A DNA stretch of 64,000 nucleotides from Nectonema munidae. Its lineage: Eukaryota > Nematomorpha > Nectonematoida > Nectonematidae. Within the stretch, counting starts at the first letter, position 1; each line of letters starts with the position of its first letter. Where the stretch lies: positions 124,001 to 188,000 of the forward strand of contig JAUIRK010001050.1 in the NCBI GenBank assembly GCA_030549495.1, in the 5' to 3' direction. This document shows positions 38,524 to 48,480 of this stretch, piece after piece. The notes under the pieces were generated by a model, which was not told the origin of the DNA, searched no databases, and saw only the letters and a list, made by a program, of their open reading frames with translations. Position numbers and translations under genes: made by a program.

Positions 38524-38756
38524 CGACAATAGAGAGACAAGTATAGGTGAAGTTTATTAGAAAGCAAAGAGAGAAGTGATGTGTTAAGTGAAACATGAGT
38601 GAGTATTTATAGTGTATCCTGGCCTTCAAGTAAGTACAGTACTAATGGCAACGTTAGGCTATTATTAATGAGAGGAGAGATAGCCTTGACTTTCGATAGT
38701 GCAGTATGAGCGTAAGATACACACAAGTACGTTGTCGTAATGAGAGCCTGCTGGCG
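38524..38756 (-). repeat. 5' LTR of the Gypsy-like element
   Basis: A 233-bp direct repeat of 33522-33754 with one difference. Read on the minus strand it starts CGCCAGCAGG and ends TATTGTCG, without the usual TG...CA ends. It contains a TATAAATA box and, downstream, AATAAA, which fits promoter and polyadenylation roles. Confidence 0.92.
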
Positions 38757-39742
38757 ATGTTATACTTTAAGTTTTTTGCTTCCCATTTTAATGATGAAAT
38801 TAATATAGTCTCTACTAGTAAAATACATGACCCCATACTAATAAATCTTGAGATTAATACATGTATATGTTCAACCAAATTACAAACCAAAAAATATTGT
38901 CAAAAAATCAACAGTTTTTCTAATGCTATATTTTATTTCTCTGATGGGTCATATGATCATATTTCAACTGCTGGTGCCTCTGCCTTCGCAATGTTTTACC
39001 AAAATCAACAAAACCCAAATTTTCATAACTCTTTTAGTATAGGTCTCATGTCTTCATCCTTTTTAGCTGAAGGAGCCGCTCTTTTGGCTGCATTGAAACA
39101 TCTAGAATGTCAAATAGATCAACTCTCGAAATTCTCTCGTGTTTATTTTTTGTCGGACTCATTATCTCTTCTGAAAGCTTTACAAAACAAGTCATCCTCA
39201 GAATATATGGCTGATATAATAAGATTATACTCTAAGCTGCATAGTCTATTTAAAATTCGTTTTGTTTAGTGTCCAAGACACAAAGGAATTAAAGGAAATG
39301 AAATCTGTGATAAATTAGCAAAGGAAACTCTTCCACTTTTGGTAAAAACTAATTATCTACCTCTTTCCTCATTGAAACAGTTCTCCAAGAAAAAGAGCCA
39401 AGATTTTTGGTCAATTGATTGGTTAAGCAGTAAGTTTTCTCTTAAATTCCCAATTTTGAGCCTCACTACTTTTAATAATACGTTGAAAAACAAAAGTTGT
39501 TAACATTTCCGCCTAATATAACAAGATGGCTTTCAGGCAACTGTAATTGTAAGAGCTTTCTGTATAAGATTTCTTGCCCCAGAACTAGTGAATACTTAAG
39601 TATATTTTTTAATAAAAATATAACAAAGTTCGGCTTTTCGATTTTCTCCATTAAAGAAATTTTAATTTACCCTTTTATATCTTATAATCTGTCAGACTTG
39701 ATTGAATCAATTGATAGAATTCTAAGGCTGACTCCTCCTTAA
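38757..39742 (+). pseudogene. ORF2 3' part of LINE copy C (RNase H and C-terminal finger)
   Basis: From 38757 this continues copy C: FYFSDGSYDHIS, AEGAALLAALKH and FLSDSLSLL are RNase H blocks with their acidic residues. At 39268 the Trp of WCPGH in copy D is a stop here, and the next residues read CPRHKG. Near 39480 one base is missing in an A-run, and near 39570 the segment with the C-terminal CRFGC finger of D is deleted. It ends in LRLTPP at 39742, as D does. The domain cannot be made from this copy. Confidence 0.88.
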
Positions 39743-39901
39743 ACCTATACTCTAATACACAAATGACTAAGATAACCATTTCCCAAAACATAAATTCGCT
39801 ATGACGCCATTAACTTCCGTATTAACCTGTCTATACTTTACACTTTCCTCAAGCTTTTGCCAGCTATCGGACATTCCAGTCTATTAGTTGTGTCAACCAA
39901 G

Positions 39902-40348
39902 TTCAAGTTCTCTCGAAAGAAATTTTCTTTTCGTCTTAATCCAAAAAGGCGTTTAAATTTGAAATTTAAATTTAAAGGTCACAAATAACTTTAAAATGCT
40001 TTATGGATTTAAAAATTTTTCTCTTGTGTTTTATGTTTGGTTAGAATTTTCTTCGTATTATTTTTCTTTGTTATGATTGAAATTTATGGATTAGGAATAA
40101 AAAAAATTATTTCTTTTTATTCAAGTATATATAGGAATTATAGCACTAAAACGTGTAAGTAGCCGCTGGATTTTTAAAGAAGTCTAAACAACGGTTAGAC
40201 TATAAATTTGAAGAATGTATTTGGTAGGACATGTTCTAATTTTTATTGCCCTATAGGTTATAAATTTTCTATATTTTTAATTTTTTTTTAAATATATAAT
40301 TTCATTCTTAGTAGATATTCACTATATTAATCAATTCGTATATCAATT
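39902..40348. other. AT-rich interval between LINE copies C and D
   Basis: No gene is recognised. It includes a local AAATTTGAAATTTAAATTT palindrome near 39955-39975 and the pre-insertion DNA of copy D, ending with the left target duplication GTATATCAATT at 40338-40348. Confidence 0.5.
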
Positions 40349-40497
40349 GATTATTTTTTCAATTTTATGAGTTTTTGATCCCCCAGTAAGTTTAATGGCG
40401 TCATAATTCATTTGACTTTCTTTTATCCTTTTTCTGAAATTATAAACCAAATTGTGTTGAATACTTACTAAATTTTTGTGATACTTTGTGTAGCTTA

Positions 40498-41542
40498 ATG
40501 GACGAGTCAGCCCTACCGGTTTCCAAACGTGGCTATTTTGACACAGATATTGTTAATGATTGTAGTTTAGTTTCAGGTCTAAGCAGCCTAGAAAATAAAT
40601 ATTGTAATCTCTCCAATTTAAAAGATGAGTCGATAACACTAATTAAAAATATTTTCTCTGACGTTAAAAATTTGTTGTTAAATAATATGTACGAAGACCT
40701 TCTTTTTCTGAAATCTAAGATGGAAAATGAAAATTCAAAATTTTTATATAGCGATGCTGTGAAGAACTTTAATGTTAATAAGGATGTTCATGTTTCCCCT
40801 AATAACTTTATTAAGGTGAAAACAAATAAGATAAATTTACAAAAAGATGAAGTTGTAGAATTGAAAAAAGAAATTATCAACTCAATCAACCCTAAGGTAA
40901 ACAAACTCCAATTAAGAAACATAAATGTTAAAAAAAAATGGTTTTGCCTTTATAAATTTAGAAAATAAAAAAGATCTCGAGACTACAAAAAACTTACTTA
41001 AAAATTCATACGATATAGTAGAACCGGAAGATTACAAACCTTGCTTTGTTATTAAAACAATCCCAAAAAATCTTAGTGAAACAGAGTTGATAAGTTCCAT
41101 AGAAAATTGTAACTATTACATTACTAAATACGGCGGGTTTGATTTCATTAAAACTATTAACACAAAAAATAAATTTTTCAATATGGCCATAATTAAAGCT
41201 AAAACACCCGAGGTGGCTAATTTCCTTTCAAAATCTCAAACTATTTTTTGCGGTTATACGGCATTACCGATTGAACTTTTGGTTAGAAAAGTAAAATTAT
41301 GTAATAACTGCGGAAAATTCGGCCACTTTAATGAAAGATGTTTTGCACAAAATCCTAAGTGTTTAAATTGTTCCAAAATAGGTCACTCTTCTAAGGATTG
41401 CTCCTTTCCTTCAGCCACCTGTCTAAATTGTAATGGTGCCCATGCATATAATGATACTAATTGCCCTATATATTTAAAAAAATGTGAGTATCTAAAAATT
41501 AACTCTATGAACATGCTAGAATCCTATATCAACTCCAAATAA
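40498..41542 (+). pseudogene. ORF1 of LINE copy D, single frameshift
   Basis: It starts MDESALPVSKRGYFDTD at 40498; an upstream in-frame TTG is not needed. The N-terminal half is open to an A-run at 40930-40938, where one extra A relative to copy C shifts the frame. The C-terminal half then reads to TAA at 41540-41542. It includes an RRM-like stretch (KPCFVIKTIPKNLSETEL) and three intact zinc knuckles: CNNCGKFGHFNERC, CLNCSKIGHSSKDC and CLNCNGAHAYNDTNC. LINE ORF1 proteins bind element RNA. With one homopolymer change the copy is nearly whole, and a sequencing error in the A-run cannot be excluded. Confidence 0.88.
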
Positions 41543-44500
41543 TGCTATTTAATATCATTCACATTAATATAGGAAAATCATTTTATGCTTTTAATAATCT
41601 TCTAATGCTAACAGAAAAAAATCTATATCACATTATTCTAATAAATGAGCCATACCTTAATAACAGCAAATTACCTTCATTACTATTACCAAATTATCGG
41701 GCTATATACAGCCCCTCAGTTCACTATTCCTTAATCCTACATCAAAAAAATCTAAATATTTGTTTAATTAATGAGTTGTCAAACGACTTCATTACAACAG
41801 CAAAATGCATGACTAACAATAATGAATTTTATTGTATATCTGTTTATTTTCCTCCATATTCACTTGATCAAATAATGTATTTTTTTGAGTCTGTTTTACC
41901 GAGCCTAAAGAACAAAAAACTTTTAATAATAGGAGACACAAATTCTAGACATCTACTATGGGACTATAAAACAAATTCAAGAGGAAACTTATTATATAAA
42001 AATATTATGAGGCACAATTTATTACTTATAGATTCAAATAAAAACCCAACCTTTTCTAGACTAAGAACGGATGGAAAATTTCAATCACATATAGACCTTT
42101 CGATATGTAATGAAAAAATTAAGGATCTAATTTCTTCTTGGAAAATTTTAGATGAAGCTTCCCTATCCGATCATTTCTTCATACTGGTCACCTTAAATCT
42201 CACTAATAAAATAGGCACACCTGAATTTTACAAAAAATCTTTGAACTTTAATTTGTTTTCCCGTATTTTGAATGATAACATAGAGAAAAATTACAAAATC
42301 TTGAAAAACACCCCTTCTAATCCTCCTTCAATAGAAACGTATGCAAATACCCTAGTACATTGTCTGATAGAAGCTTCTGAGAATGCTACATTTAGTATTA
42401 AATGCAAACATAACTTTTGGTCTCTTTCCCTACAAAACTATAGGAAAAAAGTAAGGTACGCACTCAAAAAGTTTCAAAGATCACGTACAAATGAGGACTT
42501 AATGATTTACAAGAAAACTAAAAGTTTTTATCGGAAAAAAATCTCCTACTATAAGAAAATGAAATGGGAAGAGTTTTTGAGTTTTGATATAAACACTATA
42601 TGGAAAAAAATAAATTGTTTTATAAAAGATCGTCACAATAACAATAATAATAGAAATAATTTATTCCCAGTTTTATTAAACGGGAAACAATTAACTCCTA
42701 CAGAGAATCCTTTAGAAATTATTGATTACTTTTTCCCATCAACTTTTAATTGTGATATTCCACCCTTCATATTTCCAGAGTACCCTTCTCCCACACAAAT
42801 TACTGAAAACGAAATCTTATATTGTTTCAAAAAAATCAATTTAAAGTCATCGCCCGGTTATGATAGAATAAGCTACAAAACATTAAAAATTGCCCTTCCT
42901 TATATTTCTTCATATTTGTTGTGCTTGTTTAATGCTGTCATCACATTCGGATACTTTCCCAATATTTTCAAACGTGGTGAAATCATTTTTTTACCCAAAG
43001 ACAAAAATATCTTTCAAACCATTGATAATCTGCGTCCTATAACTTTACTTCCCTGTATAGGAAAACTATGTGAAAAAATTGTTAGAATACGCTTACTAGA
43101 GCATATTGATAAGTCCAAATGCATTGATGATAATCAATTTGCTTACGTCTACAGTAGATGTGCGGAAATTGCGATTGATAGACTTACGTCCCATATTTAC
43201 CATTGTTTTAAAAATAAAATTTACATGACATGTTTATTTATAGATTTTGCGGGTGCTTTTAATTCTGCCTGCCACCAGTGCATAATTCGGAATATGTTTG
43301 CAATGTCATTCCCACTCTATCTAATAAAGTTTGTACACTCATATCTGTATGATAGATCTGTTTTCATACGTCATAATCCGTATAAGACTAGAACTCTAAA
43401 ATGTTCCACTCCTCAAGGCGGGTCCATTTCTGATATTTTGTTTATAATACTGATAAATCCCTTACTCAAGTTCTTAAGTAAGTCAAACTTATTTTATCAG
43501 AGCTACTCTGACGATTTACTTATAGGTGTAATAGGTAATAATCCTACTGAGAATTTATTAAAACTCGACAAAATTCTGTCTGACGTAAAACACTTAGCTG
43601 CTATGCTTAATCTCAAAATTAATTATAGTAAATGCTCTTTAGTCAATTTTGGAAAAGGCCAGCACAAATGTCCAATCCTGAATTTTGAATCTGTCAACCT
43701 TCATCCTTTGACAAACGTAAAATATTTAGGAGTTATCTTCGATAACAAACTCAACTGGAAATTGAATTATGATAGTAAACATACTAAATGCTTCAAATTG
43801 TTCTCAAAAGTTAGATGGATCAATAATTTCCAATGGCCTAAACACTTTGTTTTCTTTAAAACTATCCTTCTCAACGTAGTTCTTCCATCATTTCTGTATG
43901 GAATTGTTTCTTGGGGACATATATTCAAAAAAAAAACTTACCAATACAGTTTTAGTGTTATGTACTATTCCATTCTAAGATATGCTTTGAAATGCCCTAT
44001 TTCCACTCTTAAGCAGTTAATTTCTTTATTATCGTCATTTTCTCCTCCCCTGAATTTTATTGAAAGGTCTTTTATTACAAAAAAATTATGTTTTATATCA
44101 AAGAACAGGATTTACTATTCATATGGACTCCCAACTAACATAAAAAGTTTCTATTCTAACGTTGATCATTTTAAAATGTTATACTTTAAGTTTTTTGCTT
44201 CCCATTTTAATAATGAAATTGATATAGTCTCTACTAGTAAAATATATGACCCTATACTAATAAATCTTGAGATTAATACATGTATATGTTCAACCAAATT
44301 ACAAGCCAAAAAATATTGTCAAAAAATCCTAAGTTTTTCTAATGCTATATTTTATTTCTCTGATGGGTCATATGATCATATTTCAACTGCTGGTGCCTCG
44401 GCCTTCGCCATGTTTTACCCACATCAACAAAACCCAGATTTTCATAACTCTTTTAGTATAGGTCTCATGTCTTCATCCTTTTTAGCTGAAGGAGCCGCTC

Positions 44501-45231
44501 TTTTAGCTGCATTGAGACATCTAGAATGTCAAATAGATCAACTCTCGAAATTCTCTCTTGTTTATTTTTTGTCAGACTCATTATCTCTTCTTAAAGCTTT
44601 ACAAAACAAGTCATCCTCAGAATATATAGCTGATATAATAAAATTATACTCTAAGCTGCATAGTCTATTTAAAATTCGTTTTGTTTGGTGTCCAGGACAC
44701 GAAGGAATTAAAGGAAATGAAATCTGTGATAAATTAGCAAAGGAAACTCTTCCTCTCTTGGTAAAAACTAATTATCTACCTCTTTCCTCATTGAAACAGT
44801 TCTCCAAGAAAAAGAGCCAAGATTTTTGGTCAATTGATTGGTTAAGCAGTAAGTTTTTTCTTAAATTCCCAATTTTGAGCCTCACTACTTTTAAAAATAC
44901 GTTGAAAAAACAAAAGTTGTTAACATTTCCGCCTAATATAACAAGATGGCTTTCAGGCAACTGTAATTGTAAGAACTTTCTGTATAAGATTAAAAAAACA
45001 CGTGATAAATTGTGCCGCTTTGGATGTAATTTTGATGAAACCTCTAATCACTTGTTATTTTCTTGCCCCAGAACTAGTGAATACTTAGGTATATTTTTTA
45101 ATAAAAATATAACAAAATTCGGCTTTTCGATTTTCTCCATTAAAGAAATTTTAATTTACCCTTTTATATCTTATAATCTGTCAAACTTGATTGAATCAAT
45201 TGATAAAATTCTAAGGCTGACTCCTCCTTAA
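41542..45231 (+). CDS. ORF2 polyprotein (endonuclease-RT-RNase H) of LINE copy D, 1229 aa
   Basis: A complete ORF2 that would nick target DNA and reverse-transcribe the element RNA. Residues ~1-220 are the endonuclease: INEPY (34-38), GDTNSRHLLWD (131-141), SHIDLSIC and SLSDHFF with Asp-His at 210-211. The RT spans ~450-850: NLRPITLLP, FIDFAGAFNSACH (~567), STPQGGSISDILF (~622) and YSDDLLIG (~655), whose YSDD is the catalytic pair. RNase H lies at ~935-1065: FSDGSYD, AEGAALLAAL, FLSDSLSLL and WCPGHEGIKGNEICDKLA, all acidic residues present. A C-terminal finger CRFGCNFDETSNHLLFSC ends near 1175. The start overlaps the ORF1 stop by one base (TAATG). Nothing visible disables it, so it may be functional. 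Confidence 0.93.
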   Translation: MLFNIIHINIGKSFYAFNNLLMLTEKNLYHIILINEPYLNNSKLPSLLLPNYRAIYSPSVHYSLILHQKNLNICLINELSNDFITTAKCMTNNNEFYCISVYFPPYSLDQIMYFFESVLPSLKNKKLLIIGDTNSRHLLWDYKTNSRGNLLYKNIMRHNLLLIDSNKNPTFSRLRTDGKFQSHIDLSICNEKIKDLISSWKILDEASLSDHFFILVTLNLTNKIGTPEFYKKSLNFNLFSRILNDNIEKNYKILKNTPSNPPSIETYANTLVHCLIEASENATFSIKCKHNFWSLSLQNYRKKVRYALKKFQRSRTNEDLMIYKKTKSFYRKKISYYKKMKWEEFLSFDINTIWKKINCFIKDRHNNNNNRNNLFPVLLNGKQLTPTENPLEIIDYFFPSTFNCDIPPFIFPEYPSPTQITENEILYCFKKINLKSSPGYDRISYKTLKIALPYISSYLLCLFNAVITFGYFPNIFKRGEIIFLPKDKNIFQTIDNLRPITLLPCIGKLCEKIVRIRLLEHIDKSKCIDDNQFAYVYSRCAEIAIDRLTSHIYHCFKNKIYMTCLFIDFAGAFNSACHQCIIRNMFAMSFPLYLIKFVHSYLYDRSVFIRHNPYKTRTLKCSTPQGGSISDILFIILINPLLKFLSKSNLFYQSYSDDLLIGVIGNNPTENLLKLDKILSDVKHLAAMLNLKINYSKCSLVNFGKGQHKCPILNFESVNLHPLTNVKYLGVIFDNKLNWKLNYDSKHTKCFKLFSKVRWINNFQWPKHFVFFKTILLNVVLPSFLYGIVSWGHIFKKKTYQYSFSVMYYSILRYALKCPISTLKQLISLLSSFSPPLNFIERSFITKKLCFISKNRIYYSYGLPTNIKSFYSNVDHFKMLYFKFFASHFNNEIDIVSTSKIYDPILINLEINTCICSTKLQAKKYCQKILSFSNAIFYFSDGSYDHISTAGASAFAMFYPHQQNPDFHNSFSIGLMSSSFLAEGAALLAALRHLECQIDQLSKFSLVYFLSDSLSLLKALQNKSSSEYIADIIKLYSKLHSLFKIRFVWCPGHEGIKGNEICDKLAKETLPLLVKTNYLPLSSLKQFSKKKSQDFWSIDWLSSKFFLKFPILSLTTFKNTLKKQKLLTFPPNITRWLSGNCNCKNFLYKIKKTRDKLCRFGCNFDETSNHLLFSCPRTSEYLGIFFNKNITKFGFSIFSIKEILIYPFISYNLSNLIESIDKILRLTPP

Positions 45232-45425
45232 ACCTATGCTCTAGTACACAAATGACTAAGATAACCATTTCCCAAAACATAAATTCGCTATGACGCCATT
45301 AACTTCGGTATTAACATGTCTATACTTTACACTTTCCTCAAGCTTTTGCCAGCTATCGGACATTCCAGTCTATTAGCTGTGTCAACCAAGAAATGAAATG
45401 AAATGAAATGAAATGTATATCAATT

Positions 45426-45609
45426 CTCATCTTATACATTCAACTCACTTTTATGATGGCGCTACTTTGTTAAATTAGATTTGTGCCTTGAATTGTTAAG
45501 TTCTTCATATTTTTCCAAATTATTTGCTCAATTCTCTCATTTTATCTGTTAAGTTTATTTACTTATAATGCTCCTAGCGATATTAACAAAATTCACAAAG
45601 ATTGAGGCA
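45426..45609. other. Short unrecognised interval after LINE D
   Basis: AT-rich sequence between the target duplication of copy D and an ORF1 relic. No feature is seen. Confidence 0.4.
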
Positions 45610-46140
45610 TTTGATTGAGCCAATTTTTTACAATATTCATTTTACCAGATTCCCAATCTTGGAGAATGCTAAATCTCTTTTGGAAACTGAAACCAAAAAT
45701 AAGCATACTAGAGATCCTAGATTTTGCTCTAAAATTATCCTTAAGAATTTTGATTAGGATTTGAGTGATGAATTGATACTTGACTCAATAAATAAAAATG
45801 AATACATAAAACCATTACTTGAAAAAAAACTTTTTAGAATAGCTTTTTCCTAAAGAAATTAAATGATGAATAACAAACTTGTAGTTTTTTCCGTATATAA
45901 TGATATAAAAAGTATGGAAGTAATTTGTATTTATCGTCGTGTTGTTACAAGATTTTTGATTTCTATTCATGCAAGCAATGCACAAATTGTTGAAGTTTTG
46001 GTCATACATCTTCATATTGTAGGAACAAAAGAAACGTCTATATATTTTTCGCTGAAGGCCATAAATCTGAATCATCTACCATTTCGTCAAAGAAAGATTT
46101 CGATAAATGTATTAATTGTATACGGAAAAAATTTGTAAAG
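45610..46140 (+). pseudogene. LINE ORF1 fragment with zinc knuckles
   Basis: Read in plus frames, 45640-45830 gives FTRFPILENAKSLLET followed by IILKNF and LSDELILDSINKNEYIKPL, the pattern of an ORF1 RNA-binding domain. At 45970-46135 a zinc-knuckle segment follows: CKQCTNC, an in-frame stop, then SFGHTSSYC and a degenerate second finger with GHKSES and FDKCINC. Stops and shifts break it. The rest of the LINE is not adjacent. It resembles ORF1 of CR1/Jockey-like elements but is not clearly one of the other families in the window. Confidence 0.6.
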
Positions 46141-46239
46141 TTTAATCATGATGCAATATGGACTGTTAATATAATAGAGCTCTTTTTTTTAGATTTTATT
46201 AAAAAAAATTTCATCATTTACTGTATTAATAAGATTATG

Positions 46240-46510
46240 AGTATAATCTTTTATTTTATTATTTTGTATCAATATTCATATAAACCTACAGATATATTTG
46301 TTGCTCCATATATTCATTCCTCTCTCTTTAAAAATGTATAAGTTTTATTTTATTTTGTATCAATATTCATATAAACCTACATTTATATTTGTTGCTCCAT
46401 ATTTTCATTCCTCTCTCTTTAAAAATGTAAAAGTTTTATTTTATTATTTTGTATCAATATTCATATAAACCTACATATATATTTGTTGCTTCATATATTC
46501 ATTGCTCTAC
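46240..46510. repeat. Three tandem copies of a ~91-94 bp AT-rich unit
   Basis: GTATCAATATTCATATAAAC recurs at 46266, 46357 and 46451, spacing 91 and 94. Each copy continues through TTTGTTGCT(C/T)CATAT and a CTCTCTTTAAAAATGTA segment. Copies differ by a few bases and short T-run lengths. No coding function is seen. Confidence 0.85.
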
Positions 46511-46897
46511 TTAATCTTCTTTAATATTCTATGCATCTTCATACATTATTATATGTACTTTTTTTCTTATGTAAATCATACTTGTAACACAACTCCTCAC
46601 ACTAAAAATTTGCCTCCTCCTACAACTCTGGTCTATGAACCCACTCTTAGATTTTATCTGTCATTCATCTTTAAACAGTTATCCTTTCAACCAAGTATAT
46701 CTCATTATAACAAATGGCCTCTAACAGTACCAAAGATCCTCTCATCTACTCTAACTCCCTTTAATTCCTTTCATTCAAAGCTTTTATATCTTCTACATTT
46801 AGTTGAAAACGTATACTCGTGGAGTCGAAAATTTGTTTTATTTAAATAAATTTGTTTGAAACTTAACTCTTTTTATTTATCTAGTATGTAGCAGTGG
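46511..46897. other. AT-rich interval with an unsupported 115-codon ORF
   Basis: A plus-strand frame at 46502-46849 is open but starts inside the tandem repeat and shows no motif I recognise. It is hydrophobic and Ser/Thr/Pro-rich. It may be the eroded 3' part of a retrotransposon or chance. I do not call it a gene. Confidence 0.3.
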
Positions 46898-47044
46898 CGT
46901 AGCCAAAAAAATGGAAGTTGGGGGTGGGGGCAAGCATATTGGAAGGTATTTGGGGGAGGGCAGAAAAGGTATAGGTCTTTTTTATAATAGGCTTAAAAAA
47001 ATAACTTTGTACTTCAATCAATAACGTTATAAATTCATTTATTT

Positions 47045-48480
47045 AATTAAAAATCAATCAAACTCCTTGGTTCCCAGTTTATTGACAACTTGAGAACATT
47101 ATTTAAAGATTCTGATAGATTATTTTTCCAATTAGATGGTATCAAAGAGAAAAGGGATCTAGGAACAAACTTAAACTTCTCAATCGTTGGTAAGAATTTT
47201 TTTTGACAAATAAATACCAAATTTATCTCAAGTTTCTTTCAATGTTTTCTTTTGAATGTCTCGTACAGAGTAATATTTGGCTTCGCCAAAACAAAAATTA
47301 ATTGATTTAACCAATGCATACTCTTCATCGGTTCTTATTATAAGGTTTTGTAAACTCTTACATGTAATGTCTGCAAATAAAATTTGCCTTAAATAAGAGA
47401 AAAAGTTTCAAAAGTTGAGTCAAAATGTAAAAAAACTGGCCTGGAGAAGACCGTGTTTTTTTTATTTTTTTTGAAAGGATGTTTTTATCACGAAACACAA
47501 TAGTAGTTACAAAACAAGAACTTAGGTTATAAGTCTTATCAACTCCCATAATACAGCATAAGTTTTTTTGATATAAAATACAAGATTTCATATATATCAT
47601 TTGCTTTTCTGTGTAACATATAATTGTGGGATATTTATTCCCAACTTGAGACACTCGATTTATATATAAATGACCTTTTGAAGATAGAGATAACAGTTCA
47701 TGTATTTCATCACAAAAGTTTTTTCGTCATTTAAGGATGAATTTTTATTCCTTGAATATTTGTATTATATATAATAGATGAATTCCGTAACATATAATCT
47801 TCATTTTTCAAAATTCAGTATATATCTTTTTAGGTGGTATTTTCTTTTGAAAGCAAGATTTTATGTATTCAAAAGTACTATGTTCTGTTCTTACATATTG
47901 GCAATTAGGAATCTTACTATTCCCATGGGATGAAATTTTTTCTATTGGAAATTCGCCAATATATTCCTATACACAAAGATTAAGATTTGAAGCATTCAAT
48001 TTTGGATGTTTTTCGATCCATGAGATTCTCCTTTTATATGAAGGATAACGTTTCAAAACCGAATAATATCTATGTAAATATATTATATTATCTAACAATA
48101 ATTGTTTATTTTTACCTTTCAGAATTTTATAAAAAGATCCATTGCTCGCTTTTCTAATAAATTCTATTGAATAATCTTTTTTCAAAAAAATAGTGCACTT
48201 TTGATGAGATGCTTTACCAGCTTCCACATGAGTCATGAAAAAATAGTTTGTTCTTATATAGTTTTCCAGTACAAAAATCTTTTTTTGTGATATTTTTTGG
48301 AACATTTTGATAGTAATTTTCAGGTTTTTAATTATTCTAGGTGAAGGCATAAAACCGTGAATATAATTTTTATCATAATTTGGATTTGATGTTACTACAA
48401 TGTTATTATCAGTCTTTTCACACTCAATAATCTTTGGTTTCTTTTCTGGAGAAAAATCGAAGACATTTGTATTTTCATTG
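47045..48480 (-). pseudogene. MULE-type DNA transposase remnant
   Basis: On the minus strand the N-terminal region (about 48480-47967) is an open Lys-rich stretch with HVEAGKASHQKC. The catalytic part (47654-47045) contains MGVDKTYNLSSCFVTT, where the Asp fits the first catalytic residue. Further on, RTDEEYALV near 47325 fits the second, and SESLNNVLKLSINWEP near 47080 resembles the conserved end of the domain. These motifs are characteristic of Mutator-like transposases of aquatic and other invertebrates. The frame shifts in the A/T-run near 47460, and the centre has lost sequence. No terminal inverted repeats or 9-bp duplication were identified, so the element's limits are unknown. Confidence 0.65.

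Larger units (their letters stand above)
33522..38756 (-). mobile_element. Young Ty3/Gypsy-like LTR retrotransposon inserted in LINE C
   Basis: A 5235-bp element on the minus strand with 233-bp LTRs at both ends. Parts in order (right to left): gag-like region about 37.8-38.5 kb, a CCHC-like finger near 37.7 kb, retropepsin (LIIDTGATSS) near 37.45 kb, RT about 36.1-36.9 kb (IADDLFIG catalytic box), RNase H about 35.4-35.8 kb (TVDASPINRGLG), and integrase with a zinc-binding start about 34.3-35.1 kb, then a tail to about 33.76 kb. No envelope gene or chromodomain is evident. The coding region lies in two overlapping frames, which may reflect the family's known use of frameshifting or about one break; otherwise it looks whole. 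The LTRs differ at one position, so it is recent. Family assignment rests on domain order and RT motifs. Confidence 0.9.
29754..39901 (+). mobile_element. LINE copy C (same family as D), split by an LTR element
   Basis: The left part is 29754-33521 and the right part 38757-39901; together they align with copy D at 40384-45390. It begins at CAGTAAGTTTAATGGCG, shared with copy D, and ends at GTGTCAACCAA. The LTR retrotransposon at 33522-38756 sits between the RT C-terminal region and the RNase H domain. Copy C carries several disabling changes absent from D, so it is the older or less constrained copy. It follows LINE E by about 50 bp. No target duplication was recognised. Confidence 0.92.
40349..45414 (+). 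mobile_element. LINE copy D, nearly intact full-length element
   Basis: This copy is flanked by GTATATCAATT at 40338-40348 and 45415-45425, an 11-bp direct repeat that I read as its target-site duplication. It ends in five GAAAT-type units at 45390-45414 after GTGTCAACCAA, the same 3' end as copy C. Sequence shared with copy C starts at 40384, so the first 35 bp may be extra 5' sequence. ORF1 (40498-41542) has one frameshift. ORF2 (41542-45231) is uninterrupted with all catalytic motifs. The TAATG overlap of the two ORFs suggests coupled translation. The RNase H domain and IDFAGAF palm motif suggest the R1/LOA/I group. Confidence 0.93.

Noticed and set aside
45863-46138. 91-codon plus-strand ORF as a host gene
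   Set aside because: A different frame of the same stretch reads as LINE ORF1 zinc knuckles, which accounts for the sequence.
46502-46849. 115-codon hydrophobic ORF
   Set aside because: It begins inside a tandem repeat, has no motif and no homologous context.
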